Assembly: GCA_050084515.1 (NCBI GenBank)
Contig: CM114275.1
Span: forward strand, 17,608,001-17,672,000
DNA: 64,000 nt
Direction: 5' to 3'
Source: Blasia pusilla
Lineage: Eukaryota > Marchantiophyta > Marchantiopsida > Blasiales
The notes under the pieces are model-generated. The model worked only from the letters and a program-made list of their open reading frames with translations. It had not been told where the DNA came from and did no database searches. Of this stretch, positions 45,940 through 57,400 are shown piece by piece (position 1 is the stretch's first letter; each line of letters begins with the position of its first letter). The translations under genes and the position numbers were made by a program.

Positions 45940-46930
45940 GAGGGTGTTAGGGTGGTACATCTCTTTGGAAGGATTAGCACCGGATTGGCTGCAGTATTGC
46001 AGGCGAGCATACGGGTGCATCAATACCTTTATGTGGAGAGAGATGAGACCGCGCGGCGAGTATCATTATGTCACGTAGCGGGATTGGTCCAGAGCTATCA
46101 TGAGTTGTTGCCGATATCTGCAGTACTGGGATATCAACATACACTACCCGTCGACATCTCTTTGGTGGGGAAGCAGGATCTGGATAGAGTTGGCACCATT
46201 CATTTGGTGATTGATGGATGACCATGTCAGGGTCATTCATTAGTTGGCCGAGGATTTGGATTGTAGGATCCGAGGTCAGAGATGTTTTGGGAGATGATGC
46301 CAGTAGTATGACACTTGCACGAGAGTCAGACATGTTCTCCAGCGTACATTTTGGAGAACGTGCCGTTGTTGGGAGACACTCGTGCACGTGTGATGACGAG
46401 TGTGCATCAGGTGAGGTCCTGGTTGGGACGTGCTGTATAGCTAGATGTAGCGAGAGTTGGATCACGTGCCCATCGTCCACGACTGTGGTGGAAGAACCTG
46501 ATACCATCAGAGGTACTGAGTCGAGCATACGATGGAGTCCAAAGAGCACCACCTCTTACAATGGATGCTATTTTGGGCTCAGGGCGTCAATCTCACGTGG
46601 TGACGCGGGATGATAGACCACCATTGGCGATGGCAAATAGGGTGGGGGAGTTGAGGGAAACCTTACCTACATTGGTGAGCTTCCCAGCATCCCATGCCTT
46701 TCGTCAGGGAGGGCCAGGCATGATGTGGGATGAGGTGACCCAAGAATTAGAGGAGCCTACAACAGATGAGCGCGAGCACGCCATGGGGTTTGCTACGGGT
46801 ACTACGGCGGTGCTAGGTATGACTGAGGCATCTCGGAGATAGGTGTTGGGGCAGGCAATGGACCTCAACTGTCTCACATGGATAGTCAGCCTAGTTATGG
46901 CTGAGCAGAGACGGATGCAAGTGTCATCCA
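45940..46930 (+). pseudogene. C5-cytosine DNA methyltransferase domain in an LTR element
   Basis: Motifs run in the canonical C5-MTase order. VVHLFGRISTGL is motif I (AdoMet loop), YLYVERDETARRV motif II, and DLDRVGTIHLVIDG leads into the catalytic PCQGHS, motif IV with the nucleophile Cys (a stop at 46,219 stands where Trp would be). GRGFGLxDPRSEMFWEM follows; then, after a shift near 46,310, YILENVPLLGD (motif VI, ENV), HRPRLWWKN (motif VIII-like), ERE.AMGFATGTT and GQAMDLN (motifs IX-X). The domain is in frame with the protease, in a pol-like position. Several stops and one or two frameshifts show it is dead. DNMT-bearing LTR elements have been described in charophyte algae and dinoflagellates (de Mendoza et al., 2018, from memory). 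It resembles the DNMT3/DRM style more than MET1 at motif I, but I cannot place it firmly. Confidence 0.78.
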
Positions 46931-47270
46931 TGTCGTCACATCCACGAGTTGGACCATTTCCTAAAGGGTCTGTACAAGCATTGGCTGGGGGCAAGACGAG
47001 GAGAGATAGGCACCCATGGACTTCCTGGGACGTCGTTCAAGCAAAGAGTGCAAAGGTGGCCAGAGTAGCATATGTTCATTTTTCGGATGTGGAGCATAGT
47101 GTAGGAGGTCAGAATGGAGTGGCTGTTGCGGAGTTGGCTAGGGTTGCTACATAGCAACCAAAGTGGGAGGTTGCGTCCTCTCCGAGTGAGGTCACGATGG
47201 AGACTTGGGAGCATGTGATAGGTCTCAAGTTGATAGGAGGAGAGCGACGGCGAGTTCATAAGTTTTTGAG
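46931..47270 (+). other. Post-methyltransferase stretch, cut off by the next transposon
   Basis: The frame continues through words such as HPRVGPFPKG and VARVAYVHFSDVEHSVGG to about 47,154, then HVIGLKLIGGERRRVHKFL. I recognise no RT yet. It ends in the GA-rich tract where the gene A transposon begins. Confidence 0.4.
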
Positions 47271-47689
47271 GAGGTGCGGTAAGAGGAGAGGAAGAGAGGA
47301 GAGAGGAGAGAGGAGAGAGGAAACTACCTTCAATCGAAATAGATACTTTTTTTAAAGAGAGTTTCCATTGGGTTGAAGAGAGGAAACTTTTTGTGTGAAT
47401 TTTTTTGCACTTTTTTGCTCAGTTATTAAGTAGTCCCACAGTTTTTTTTTCCTCTTCCATATTTTGGCAACCCATCTGAGTCCGACCGGTTGCAAATTGC
47501 ACAAAATTTAGAAAACTGAAAAATCAGTGGAATCATAAGTGTAGAACCAATCACTTTTTCCATCCAAGGTCTGGAAACAATCTATCATTTGCCCTGGGCT
47601 GAATAGAGTTCAAGCTCAAAGTGAAGGTTGTGGAAAAATGAAAGTACAATCTAAAACCTCCTTTTGCATCCTCAAAGTGGTTTGCTTCA
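47271..47689 (-). other. Gene A copy 3 3' flank and probable transposon end
   Basis: Matches 13,310-13,613 reversed, with one palindrome at 47,468. A (GAGAG)-rich tract at 47,285-47,335 is absent from the other copy and marks the likely boundary with the retrotransposon. Confidence 0.5.
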
Positions 47690-50600
47690 AATACTTCGCA
47701 CTTCTTTGAGGGGCAGAATTGGTTGGTGGATTCCTACTCCTACCTCCGACTCTCTTAAAACTACGACCAACACATAGTACATATGCTTACAAGGGAAATA
47801 CCTTTTGCCACTTGTCTCTCTTTGGACAAAGTCATCACATGAACATGTGCAAAAGCAACAGATGTGCACCACATACACCCCTGTGACACTTGAATTTATA
47901 GTGTTGTTCCTGACCCAATACATCCTTCCTATTCCATTGCCTCTCAGGACATCTTTCATGGCGATGATCTCCATTTTTGCCTCCCGAGCTGATGCAATTC
48001 GCTTTGCTCTCTCCACTCTTGGCCTACACATTCTATTTCTCTTCACCCCATTTCTAGACTCAAACAGAAATAGTGGATTGAGATCATCCACCTTCTCCGG
48101 GTACATGTTGACATGAATCTTGGGTTGAATACAAAATGCGAAGGTCTCTCTGATGCAAACATGCTCCAAACTTCCTCCGTCTACGAGTCTGAAACCGGCA
48201 CTTGTAAGATTGTCCACTTCGTCTTGAGTGCAGTTCGTACCTGCGGCGATGGGCCAAATCGTGGGGGTATTCCTCGGAGATCCAATGGTAGCCGGATAAG
48301 ACTTCCAGAAAGCACAAGATTCATTTGGGTAGAAGAATTACTTCAATTGATCCCCGGTCCTCGTGAAACGATCAAAGGTTTTGAGTCCCCAAAACCCAGG
48401 CAGTGGTCGTCCAATCCTTGTACAGTTCTTATTTAGGAAAGTGCCGCATGCTCTCCTAATACCATCAGATCCTGCCCTGCAAGTGGGTCCACATGCTAGG
48501 TTGCTCCGAGATATATGCCACCGTTTTAGGTTGCAATCCACCTCCATTACCGGAATCCCATATTGTTGAACCATCCCACCGACCGGATGTTGCGAACTTC
48601 CAGCAACGGAGGGCTTTTGAAATAAATAATTCATTGATTTTGGAGAAGTTACTCCATCACGGATTTGGGAGCGGTCCGGGGTCCCCGAATACCTAGGCGG
48701 CGTAATTCCTCATCCAAATCAATCACCGGATTCGTTCCTCGATGCTACCTCTTCACCTGCCTGAAGTCAAGATACTTATCTGGTCTCCACGAGTATTGCT
48801 CGGACTGCTCTACCACCATCTGTATGGGACGTATTGAAACCCACCCACGAATATCCCCACCAATGTGTATATCTTGCTCCATGGGAGTTCCAGCTACGCA
48901 CCGGTTGAAGGCTTCCACATAGAGTTTTTCATCACCAGATCTCACAGTCGCCTTGACATAGAGCTTGTAGATCGAAGGCCCCCTTCCTTTTGTTATGCCT
49001 TTTGTGAGGAAGATATGGGATGCTGCAGACTGTAGCATTGCTCTTGCCTGGTCTTGTTGGCATGCCTGCATAAGTGAAATTCGTTGGCATGCTTGTGACG
49101 ACCTCCAGGAGGAATGAACACTTTCTGCTCCACTTGTGTTGGGGCAGTGGGCATTTTCATGAATGTTCAATCCCTACAACGACGGCAATGTTAGAAGGGA
49201 ACGAAAATAGCTCAGAAGTCAAAGAAATAAGCTACCTGTCAGAACCAGACGGGTTGCAAGGCCGAGGCATCCCATGAATGACTTTGCGACCCGTCGGGTC
49301 CCGACGTGTTGCAACACCCAAGAAATACCTACTACAACCCGTCCGATTCCGACGGGTTGCAAAAACCTTTGGCCACTCCGGGCTGGAAGATCCAAGTGCA
49401 AGTCATCCGAAACCCATCCGGGTCAAACTATTTGCAAGCCTTGTATACATGCAACTTGCATACTTGTATACGGGTTGCACCAAAATTCTGGATGCAACCC
49501 GTTGGTTTCCGACTGGTTGCACACTCAAGCAACCCGTTCGTTTCCAACGGGGTGCACACTCGGGCAACCCGTTGCATCCGACAAATTGCTTGGTTTCTTC
49601 GGTTTGAAATCCCTATAGTTCCCACGCTTCTCAACTTGAGCTGCAACTTTTCAAACAATTCTCAACGTGAGCTTGACAAGACGAAATAGTGAACTCACCT
49701 GCCGCATGAAGTTTCCCCATTGTCTCATACGTACAATCCACCAACTCAACCAAGAGCACAACTCTTTGTACTTCCCCTCAATTGCATGCTTCCTCCACCA
49801 CCCATGAAGTTATTCTTGGCATTCCATGGCATGTTTCAAGGTTTTGCTGTCCTTGCAGCGTTGGAGTAAAGTGACATGCTCTGTCCTCTTATTCTCCTTG
49901 ATGCAAGATTTGGTGTACTAGGGTCACGATCGTTGCCAATGGAAAGCATCCGACCTTTCCCTCTCCGGTTGAACCTCTCTACCCAGAACACTTCCCTGAT
50001 AGCAATCCACCCAGGTTGTGCATTGTCCGCCATGAACCCATAAATTTCCGGAGATGGCCTTTTGTTTTCCTTCATCACCTCAAATAAGAGTAACCAGTAC
50101 ATCTTCAAACTACCAACGTCTTCTGCTTTTACTTCATAGACAAATATAGTTTTGAGTCCCTTCTCCACATGGTCATAAACGTGAGCACCCATTGTCAACC
50201 ATCCGTTCACCACTGTGTAGCAAATATCAAAGCTTATCCAACTGCCGTAAAGATCTTCCTCTTCCCTCATTCGATCTATAAGATCGAGGGCACTCGACGG
50301 ACTTGTGGTTGACATTTTGAAGACATAGGCCCTGGATCCCTGGCCTCACTGGCCCATGAATTGCCATCTCTGAATGAATGGAAATCTGGAGTTGGCCTTG
50401 ATTCTGGCAATGACATCCATTTCGGCCGTCTTTCCATCCAGTACCCGTATTTGACGCAACAAATTCCGGAAGCATTCAGGATTAGCGAGAAATGCGAGAT
50501 TTTCCCATAGTTGTTTCTCCTCAGCAACTGTGATCTCGCCCTGTCTAGGGATTCCAAGAAATTGTTCATAAATTTGTGATGTTGTTGTGAGCTTGATCAC

Positions 50601-51701
50601 TCCGGGCTTTGAACCCGGAGAATTTCTGTAGACCTCGCCAACTTTCTTTGCCACATCCTCCTTGATGTGTCTCTGAATTGCATCGGTCATAGGATGAGTG
50701 TGGGAGCCAACTTGACCTTGTGTACTCTGACGTGGAGCCCAAGTCGTGGACAATGAAAAATATGTATGCAGAACACGCTCCAACGCAGAAGGGGGATGCC
50801 TGACAATGAGGACATCGATGGCCTCCCGGCGGTATGGTGGCACCAACCTCATATGGAGTTTCTGCATTCTTGGGGGGGAATTGCGACGTATTGACTCGCC
50901 CGTTGCGCTCTAGATACAAGCATGCTGGACTTCTACACTCCAAGGCTCCAACGGATTGTCGGCGAGAGACAATCCAAGGACCATCTCGAATTGAAGCACT
51001 AGTCCGTTGAAGCCTGCACCATCGATGACAATCAGACTTTCTGTCCACACCCTTCAAGCGTCCTCCATCTTTCTTTTGAGCAGGAGCAGCAAGTGGAGGC
51101 AACTCAAAAATGCAATTACCATTGTATGTGGGCGGCAACTCATCGACAAGAATGTGCTTGAACATTTTCAAGGCTAGAGATGATAGCAAACTATTGCCTG
51201 ATACTCGCAAGAGGAACGAGTAGGCGGACAGAGGGCCCGGTTGGTGTCCGACAGATCCACTGAGGTTGACAACATCCGGAATATCTTCAAGAAGTACAAC
51301 ATTGTTACGAGCGTGTGAAGTTGGAGTCAAAGCCGGATCTACTGAGCTAAGAGTTGCAAACATAGAGCTCGGCGCACTAGGAAATTCTCGACCATCTACT
51401 TGGGAAACAGAGGAATTGAGGGGCAAGCCGTAAACTCTATATTGACCATTTGCTAGAGGTAGGAGATTCCATACTTTACGGTCTGCAATCACTGGCTAGA
51501 CTGTCTCACCTATTATATCCTCCGTACCATCCATCCTAACATCCTTGGATACAAAGATGGTTCCAATTTGGAGAAGAAATCGGCGAGAGAAAATTTTCAT
51601 CCCTTTGCTATGAAAGACTCATGAGCTTGCGGTCAAACGATTTCTGATTGAGGAAGGGCCGCTAGATGACTGCCACAAGTGAGCTTCACATAATTATCCA
51701 T
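47690..51701 (-). pseudogene. Gene A copy 3: MULE-like transposase with SWIM-type zinc finger
   Basis: Second copy of gene A, with the ATG at 51,701 (MDNYVKL as in copy 1). Exon 1 is 51,701-49,699 and exon 2 49,173-47,690. It keeps features lost in copy 1: an intact Gln codon and continuous frame through LGIPRQGEITVAEEKQLW, the full segment near 48,356-48,505 (about 124 bp missing in copy 1), and the SWIM CxC pair (FCTCSCDDF ... FPCKHMYYVL). Core words FMADNAQPGWIAIREVF and NTSGAESVHSSWR are present. Its own damage: stops in the first 80 codons (near 51,630 and 51,480), a frameshift near 50,720 and another near 50,340, and a frame break near 49,950. Between them the two copies document most of the ancestral protein. 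Confidence 0.68.
49174..49698 (-). repeat. Gene A copy 3 intron with palindromes
   Basis: GTGAGT donor and TTGTAG acceptor in the same places as copy 1. 525 bp with about six palindromes (49,235, 49,285, 49,336, 49,493, 49,530 and 49,563). Confidence 0.7.
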
Positions 51702-51756
51702 TAGTAGAAGATTCCACGAGAGGAGACAGAGAATTGTTATGAGAATGAGAATGTTT

Positions 51757-51764
51757 AATTTATA
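51757..51764 (-). promoter_or_regulatory. TATA box of gene A, copy 3
   Basis: TATAAATT on the minus strand, 56 bp before the ATG, in the same context as 8,832 in copy 1. Confidence 0.5.
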
Positions 51765-51844
51765 GTGAATAGAGACTCAGATTCTCCTGACAAAATTTGA
51801 CTGCCAAGATGAAGTTTGGTAGGTTAAAATGTCTGACACAATGG

Positions 51845-52800
51845 ATTCAATTTTGTTGCAACCTGTCGGAGTCAGGTGGGTTGCAGAATTTGGGATTCAA
51901 AGACGTTGGTTGCGAAGCATGCACTTCTTTTTTTTGGAACCCGTCGGAGTCTGTTGGGTTGGTACCCCCTTCTTGCCGACTAAAGGTCTTTTGAGTCGAT
52001 TTTGCTAGCATCAAACACAAGATATCGCTTGCATATGCTAAGGCAACCAATCCTTGGGGACTTTTGCAGGATTGTCAAACTTAGGGTAGATCTTATGACC
52101 CGTCGGATTGCAATGGGTTGCCTCGAAACTATGCGTTGTCGCATTGTTACCCGAGGGATAGAAAAGCGTGCAACCTGTCGATAACCGATGGGTTGCCCTG
52201 GTACCTTGCCTATTAACCCAAGATAAGTTAAGCGTGCAACCCGTCGGCTTTGGACGGGTTGCACGCTTCTGCCTCACCTTGTAACGCTAACATGAAGGAA
52301 GCGTGCAACCCGTCGATCTCCGACGAGTTGCACGGGTGCCGTGCCTTCTTGCCCGAAGATGGCGAAGGCGCGCAACCCGTCGGCCTCAGACGGGTTGCGC
52401 AATTGCCTCACCTTGTAACACTTACATTAAGGAAGCGTGTAACCCGTCAACCTCAGACGGGTTGCGCAAGTGCCTCGCCTTGTAGCGCTTACATGAAGGA
52501 AGCATGCAACCTGTCGGCCTCCAACGAGTTGCACGGGAAGCCCGCCTTGTTATCCCAAGATGAGGGAAGCGTGCAACCCACCGGAATCCGACAGGTTGCG
52601 CGGGTACCTCGCATTCTTGTCCAAAGACTTCATAGGCGCGCAACCTGTCGGTCTCCGACGGGTTGCATGGGAACCTTGTGTTCTTGTCCGAAGACGGAGG
52701 AGGCGCGCAACCTGTCGGTCTCTGACGGTTAGCCACGAGGACGGATGCCTTGAACCCTCAAGAAGCGTGCAACCTGTCGAAGCCTTTGGGTTGGTGTTTT
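51845..52800. repeat. Divergent upstream region with ~65-bp palindrome units, copy 3
   Basis: Single palindromes at 51,857 and 51,938 are followed by a tandem array with units near 52,098, 52,170, 52,236, 52,305, 52,370, 52,438, 52,506, 52,575, 52,640, 52,705 and 52,770. Spacers have gcctcaccttgtaac and aaggaagcgtg. It occupies the same place between the gene A and gene B starts as the array at 7,930-8,375, with more units. Confidence 0.8.
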
Positions 52801-52883
52801 TCACGTCCAGACTTCCATAACGGCCGGCACGTCGCCGTTGGAAGGACGATGCGACCCAATGGTAAGCCCAACAGCTCGAAAAG

Positions 52884-52891
52884 TATAAATA
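52884..52891 (+). promoter_or_regulatory. TATA box of gene B, copy 3
   Basis: TATAAATA followed by GGGG, 250 bp before the ATG at 53,141, just after the array. Confidence 0.5.
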
Positions 52892-53140
52892 GGGGAAGGT
52901 TCGCTCATTTCCGGTTTTTCGTTTCGCGATCTCAATTGCTCTTCCGCATAGCAGCTGACGAGATGCCAAGGGATGCTTTACACGGCGACTCATCGTGAGA
53001 CGATTCGAGCAAACGATCGCGAGATGATTAGAGCTACTCATCAAGATGACTCATCGCGACATCAGCAAGGCGATTCCTCGAGCCAATTCATCGTGCATAG
53101 AGAGAAATTTCCTTGTCCATAGGAGGCATTTTCAGGAACA

Positions 53141-54004
53141 ATGACGAGGAAAAAATCTCAAGCAAACAAGGCTGGGAGCTTCACTCCCTAGTCCATGAGG
53201 ACTCCTCCGTCACCATCTCCAGGGGCTCAGTCCGCCAATGAGATAAGGCAGCAAGAAATCGAGGAGCGGGAAAGGGAAGCAGAGATGCACAAGCAGGAGC
53301 TTCTTGCAAAACGTGTAAATGAGGCGCTCGAAAAACAGAACGCAGAGGCTGAGGCGTCGCAGGCCTTGAAGAAAAGGATGGCCGACGAAAAGCGTGAAAA
53401 GAAGCGTCTAGATGCGTTGGTGAGGAGAGCAGAATTGGCAAAAGCTCGGAGGGAAAAAGCAATTGCCATGGAAGAAAGCCCTGCCTGTCCAACCGAAAGT
53501 GTTGAGATGCAGGAAATGTCCCCGATGAAGTCCGGGGACACAATCAATATAGCAAAAACGGCCGAAGTTCAAGTGACGGACGATGAGGTCATGAAGACCG
53601 CCAGCGTGGAGATGGTGGACATCGCTCAAGAAGCAGGAGAGCGATCATCCTTGTCTCTAAGCCCGGCGGAAGAAATCGACCTCTATCGGATTGACGAGTT
53701 TCGAGTGGACTTGCCAGCTGCTATCCAAGAGCAATTGGCTGGCCAAGACACCGACCCAATCTTCGAGCGGGTAAGAGAGGATCTCTGTTCTTTGAATTAT
53801 GTGAAGGCCCATGTTGCAATTCATTGGCAATTCAATGTAGCTTATTGACCTCGTCCCCGTTGTGACAGATGGTAAAGCAGATGGCACTGATGGAGGGCCA
53901 GAACGCCCCAAGAATTCCACTTTTCTGATTGCGAACAATGGAGTACGTCCGCGAAATTCAGTGTGACGAGGATATTGCGAAGCTAAAACAATCGGCAGCG
54001 ACAG
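53141..54004 (+). pseudogene. Gene B copy 3: N-terminal exons only, cut by an LTR element
   Basis: ATG at 53,141 (MTRKKSQ, as MTRKKIP in copy 1). A stop at 53,189 follows, after which the frame is open to the donor at 53,770. The exon encodes a long charged helix (NEIRQQEIEEREREAE, KKRMADEKREKKRLD) and then an acidic segment ending LSPAEEIDLYRIDEF ... DPIFERV. A 98-bp intron (53,771-53,868, GTAAGA donor, GACAG acceptor) precedes exon 2, which runs only to 54,004 before the retrotransposon. The ParB-like motif and methyltransferase exons would lie beyond the insertion, outside the window if still present. Exon 1 is better preserved here than in copy 1. Confidence 0.65.
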
Positions 54005-55099
54005 TGTAATGTCTAAGTGTTTCTTATTTACAATTAATTGTAGAGTTCGATCCCCAAGAGGATCATTGTTGGATGAAAAGAGAGTATAAGGTGATGATTA
54101 TGTTGTAAAAGGGTAATTGCTTATGTAATTCAATTGTAGTATTCCAGTATCAGCTTCCGATCCTTCTTAGTACCTATGTTTTCTTCTTCAATTCTCTTGA
54201 GTGGAGTTTAAAGGACGCTCAGGCAATTTGTTCTCTCATCATCTCGGAACCTCACAGAGACCTCAAGAATAAAGCTGGCTTCTCCTACTTTCGAACTCAA
54301 CCGTCAGGCAAAGTTACTCTCTGTCAAACAGATTTCATACAACTTTATATTCCATTGATGAGAAAGGTTCGTCTGATTCACTCTTCACTCGGCAGAACCA
54401 AAAAGAATGTTAAGACATAAGCATCGCACATCAGAATGAATGAATGAATGCTTTACTACTCCATCAAGAATTGGAAGACTTCAAAGTATCTACAAGCTCG
54501 AGAGGGTACAACTCTCTTGCTCGGACCATTCCTACAGCATAAGGACGTCATGAGCGGATGATGCTAATAGCTTCTGTCCTGTTTCTTAAATATTCTCGAG
54601 AGTAGGATCGCTTCTATGATCCGAAGCGTTCTTGATGAAGGGTGTGTCTTTTCAATATATGTAACTACCTAGATCTATGGTTCTCTTAGCTTTTCCTACG
54701 ATCCCTATGAATCCGCGGTACAAAACTGTCCTAACTACCAATTTGATACAAAGGGTCACGCCCTTTCCTAGTCTAATTGTTTAAACTATGTGTCGGTTCA
54801 AATCTCAATCATGCTGAGCTTCGCTACGCTAAATTTCCGGAGGACGAAGTTCTTCCTTCTTCTTCGTGCTTCGTGCTTCGCTCTTCGTGCTTCGCTGAGC
54901 TTTTATACTTCTTTACAGCTTTTGATTCTCCTCTAAAGCAAATCCTTGATCTTGATCTCTCTGCCTTGTCTTCGGAGCTTGGTGATTCACTTATTCTTCT
55001 TCATAATAATAGATAATCATAATCAAAATCATAATATACAAGAGTCTTCGTTGAATAAAAAGATATATTCTTCAAGATTACATAATTGTGGGTATCACA
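54005..55099 (-). repeat. Gypsy 3' LTR (1,095 bp)
   Basis: On the minus strand it starts TGTGATACCC and ends CATTACA. Near 54,840-54,900 it contains a run of cttcgtgcttcgc words related to the repeats at 57,146-57,360. Confidence 0.85.
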
Positions 55100-55113
55100 T
55101 ACCCCCTCCCTCA
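55100..55113 (-). promoter_or_regulatory. Gypsy polypurine tract
   Basis: On the minus strand, GAGGGAGGGGGTA directly precedes the 3' LTR start TGTGATACC. Confidence 0.75.
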
Positions 55114-55138
55114 AATGTGAGCCGCCCCGGCGAACACT

Positions 55139-56690
55139 TCATGATGTATCTGCTATCTCCATAAATGTGTCGTCTAAACTATCAAATTCAGGGGTAGGCA
55201 CCAAACGGCCATGAATTGTAGAAGGTTTGTTGATAATGTTAGGGGTATGATTGCGCATTCTTTCTCGCGACTTGTTAACAACTAAGTGATTCCCGAGGAC
55301 TTCATTCTGGACTAAGACATCAGATGGAGTGAATGCGGGTAATTCTTCAAGAGTAATGGAAAGAGTGGGTACTACTTCTGGAAGAGATTTAGTATGATTG
55401 TCGAATTGGCGCTTCCAATGTTTGTTGATGTAGTCGATTTCCTCGTTCATCTGCTCTTCGAAGTTCTTGCTTGCTTCGTCGACCAGTTCTTTGACATCGT
55501 CCGGATCCATCTGGGCTTCGTTGAGTAGCTTCTGCTCTGCCTCCAAGACTGCGATCCTCCTAGTAGCCTCCGTCCATTGTGCCAGTAAGTCTTTGTTCGC
55601 TTCTTGATGTTCTTGAAGCAGCTTCGAAGACTCGGCATGCTGGATCGACAACTTCTTGAATTCGGTTTGAACCTGCTGTATCTGAAATCGATACTTGTCA
55701 ATGAGGTGCGAAGCCTCCTTGATCTGCGAAACTAATTGATCCGCCCCACATTCGAGGTTAAGCGCCAAACTTTCCCATTGGCGTGCGTTCCGTGCTTCGT
55801 ACTGACACTGGACCAAGTCGTTCTGAGTTTTGCGAAGCGTGGTCTACGTTTCTTCGAGTTCCTGGTTCCGTATTTGCAGTCGTTTACGCTGCTCGACCGT
55901 ATTTGTGCCGTGGTCCAGCGAAGCTTGGGCTCTGCGGTTGAGGTCGTGCAAGCCTTCTAAATAATCGCCCACAGACGCCGTATCCTCAGTTGAAGAACCG
56001 GCTGGAGTTGGTTCATGACGGAAGCGCAATTGCAAGAACCACGTCATGTAAATGGCCGTATCGACATGAGACGAAGCGTAGGTTGATGATCCCTTGCCCG
56101 GCCGGGTCTCGTCGGAATCCTCGGATGACAGGTTCGGGTCCGGGGTGATTCAAAATTGACCCGGCCTCGCTTTGGCGAGGCATTTCGTTGATAGCTTCGT
56201 CTTTCTTCAAAGCCGAAGTGTGCGAATGTTGCTGAGGTGCTTCGGAGGGCGGGGTGACTTCGCGGCTACCCCTAGTACTAGTTGCGCCTTTCCGTGGTAG
56301 TCGGACGGGGGTCACTTGCGACTAGTCTAACGCCTCCTTTGCGGTCAATTCCTGCTTGTGAATATAAAGGTGAATCAAGAAAGGAGAGAGGAAGGACTTC
56401 GTGCTTGGATGAAGCACGTCCACCATTCCTCGTACGTGCCCGTCCACAAAAGCAGCAAAGTCAACTCCTGGGGCTTCGGGATCAAGGTGTTGATTCCAGA
56501 TGATGTAGCACATCTTCAAGATCTTGTTCGTCAGATAGTAAGAACGAGCGGGATAAAACAGGGTCATCAGATGTTTGCAAAACTGACCAAAGACGGGCGG
56601 AGAGAGTGACGAAGCCTTGTAGCCGTTCCTGCCCCGGTGCTCAGATGTGACACAGCCGAGTTCTAAAAGATCTTCATGTTTGACAAGCAA
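55139..56690 (-). pseudogene. Extra post-integrase ORF of the gypsy element, C-terminal coiled coil
   Basis: Reads 56,690 down to 55,139 with one stop (56,322), one frameshift near 56,040 and one stop (55,844), about 515 residues in all. The N-terminal part (FGQFCKHLMTLFYPARSYYL, FAAFVDGHVRGMVD) is globular; a Ser/Pro/Gly-rich linker follows; the rest is a long coiled coil (KEASHLIDKYRFQIQQVQTE, EATRRIAVLEAEQKLLNE) and a tail with DSLDDTFMEIAD. I do not recognise the family. Some plant gypsy lineages carry extra ORFs, so a structural or host-interaction role is possible, but I infer nothing specific. Confidence 0.6.
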
Positions 56691-57400
56691 CTCCGTGTCA
56701 TACTCGTACTCTGGCGCAGCCGGGAGCAGATAGGTTGCTCTCCAGTCGTCCGCCGTCCAGTGTTGGGGCTGAGCTCGATATTGAAGACCCTTCTTTCGAA
56801 ATTTGGCGACTGCAGACGCCGAGCGAATCTCGCCCAGGAGTTATCCTGATGTTAGAGTCCAGTTGGCTTGAAAGAAAGTTGCCAACGATCGCTCCTCAGC
56901 CGCCGATCACTCGGTGTGACTTGACCGTCGGCATCGCCGCGCTTCGCAGAATGGGTGTGGCGTCTTCGCGAGGCATGTTGCTAGGTCGATCTCGATGGAC
57001 ACCGCGCTTTGGCCTGCTACGCAACTTCATGGTGATCCCGTCCATGAAAATACCCGCTTGGGTACGCCAGACTGCTCTTATAGTCCGCTCCCCCCCTGTC
57101 CGTTCTTGGTCGTGGCGCCGGGGCTGTAACAAGAAAGTGGGCGCTTCGCGGCTTCGCCACGCTTCCCCTTCCTATCTTCCTACGCTTTGCTGCTTCGCAA
57201 AGCATGGGCTGTCTGGAACCTCGGTGCTTTGCTACTTCGCGAAGCACTGTATATTTTGAACTTCTGTGCTTTGCTACTTCGCGAAGCACTGTTTATCTTC
57301 TGTGCCTCGTAACTTCGTGAAGCACACTATATCTTCTGTGCCTCGTAACTGCGAAGCACGGGGCGTTCGCCTACCCCCTTCCTCATGTTTCAGTCATCCT
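56691..57400 (-). other. Non-coding stretch between integrase and extra ORF
   Basis: Short open frames on both strands without recognisable motifs. The segment 57,146-57,360 is a run of small palindromic repeats, listed separately. Confidence 0.4.
57146..57360. repeat. Tandem GAAGCAC-type palindromes in the gypsy element
   Basis: Four to six units built on GTGCTTTGCTACTTCGCGAAG plus CAC, at about 57,184, 57,223, 57,266, 57,301 and 57,339, each able to fold on itself and separated by about 20-40 bp. The sequence is unrelated to the gene A/B palindrome. Confidence 0.75.

Larger units (their letters stand above)
35457..47270 (+). mobile_element. Decayed LTR retrotransposon carrying a C5-DNA methyltransferase
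   Basis: On the plus strand: candidate LTR, long GC-rich leader, gag with zinc knuckles (37,921-39,440), aspartic protease (about 45,150-45,590) and C5-methyltransferase (45,940-46,930). A copia element occupies 39,445-44,750. The right end is lost at about 47,270 against the gene A/gene B transposon, so RT, RNase H and integrase are not seen. Assignment to Ty3/gypsy is therefore inferred from gag and protease style only. Confidence 0.6.

Noticed and set aside
45974-46552. 192-codon minus-strand open frame
   Set aside because: It is the antisense of the C5-methyltransferase region, whose plus-strand motifs are clear.
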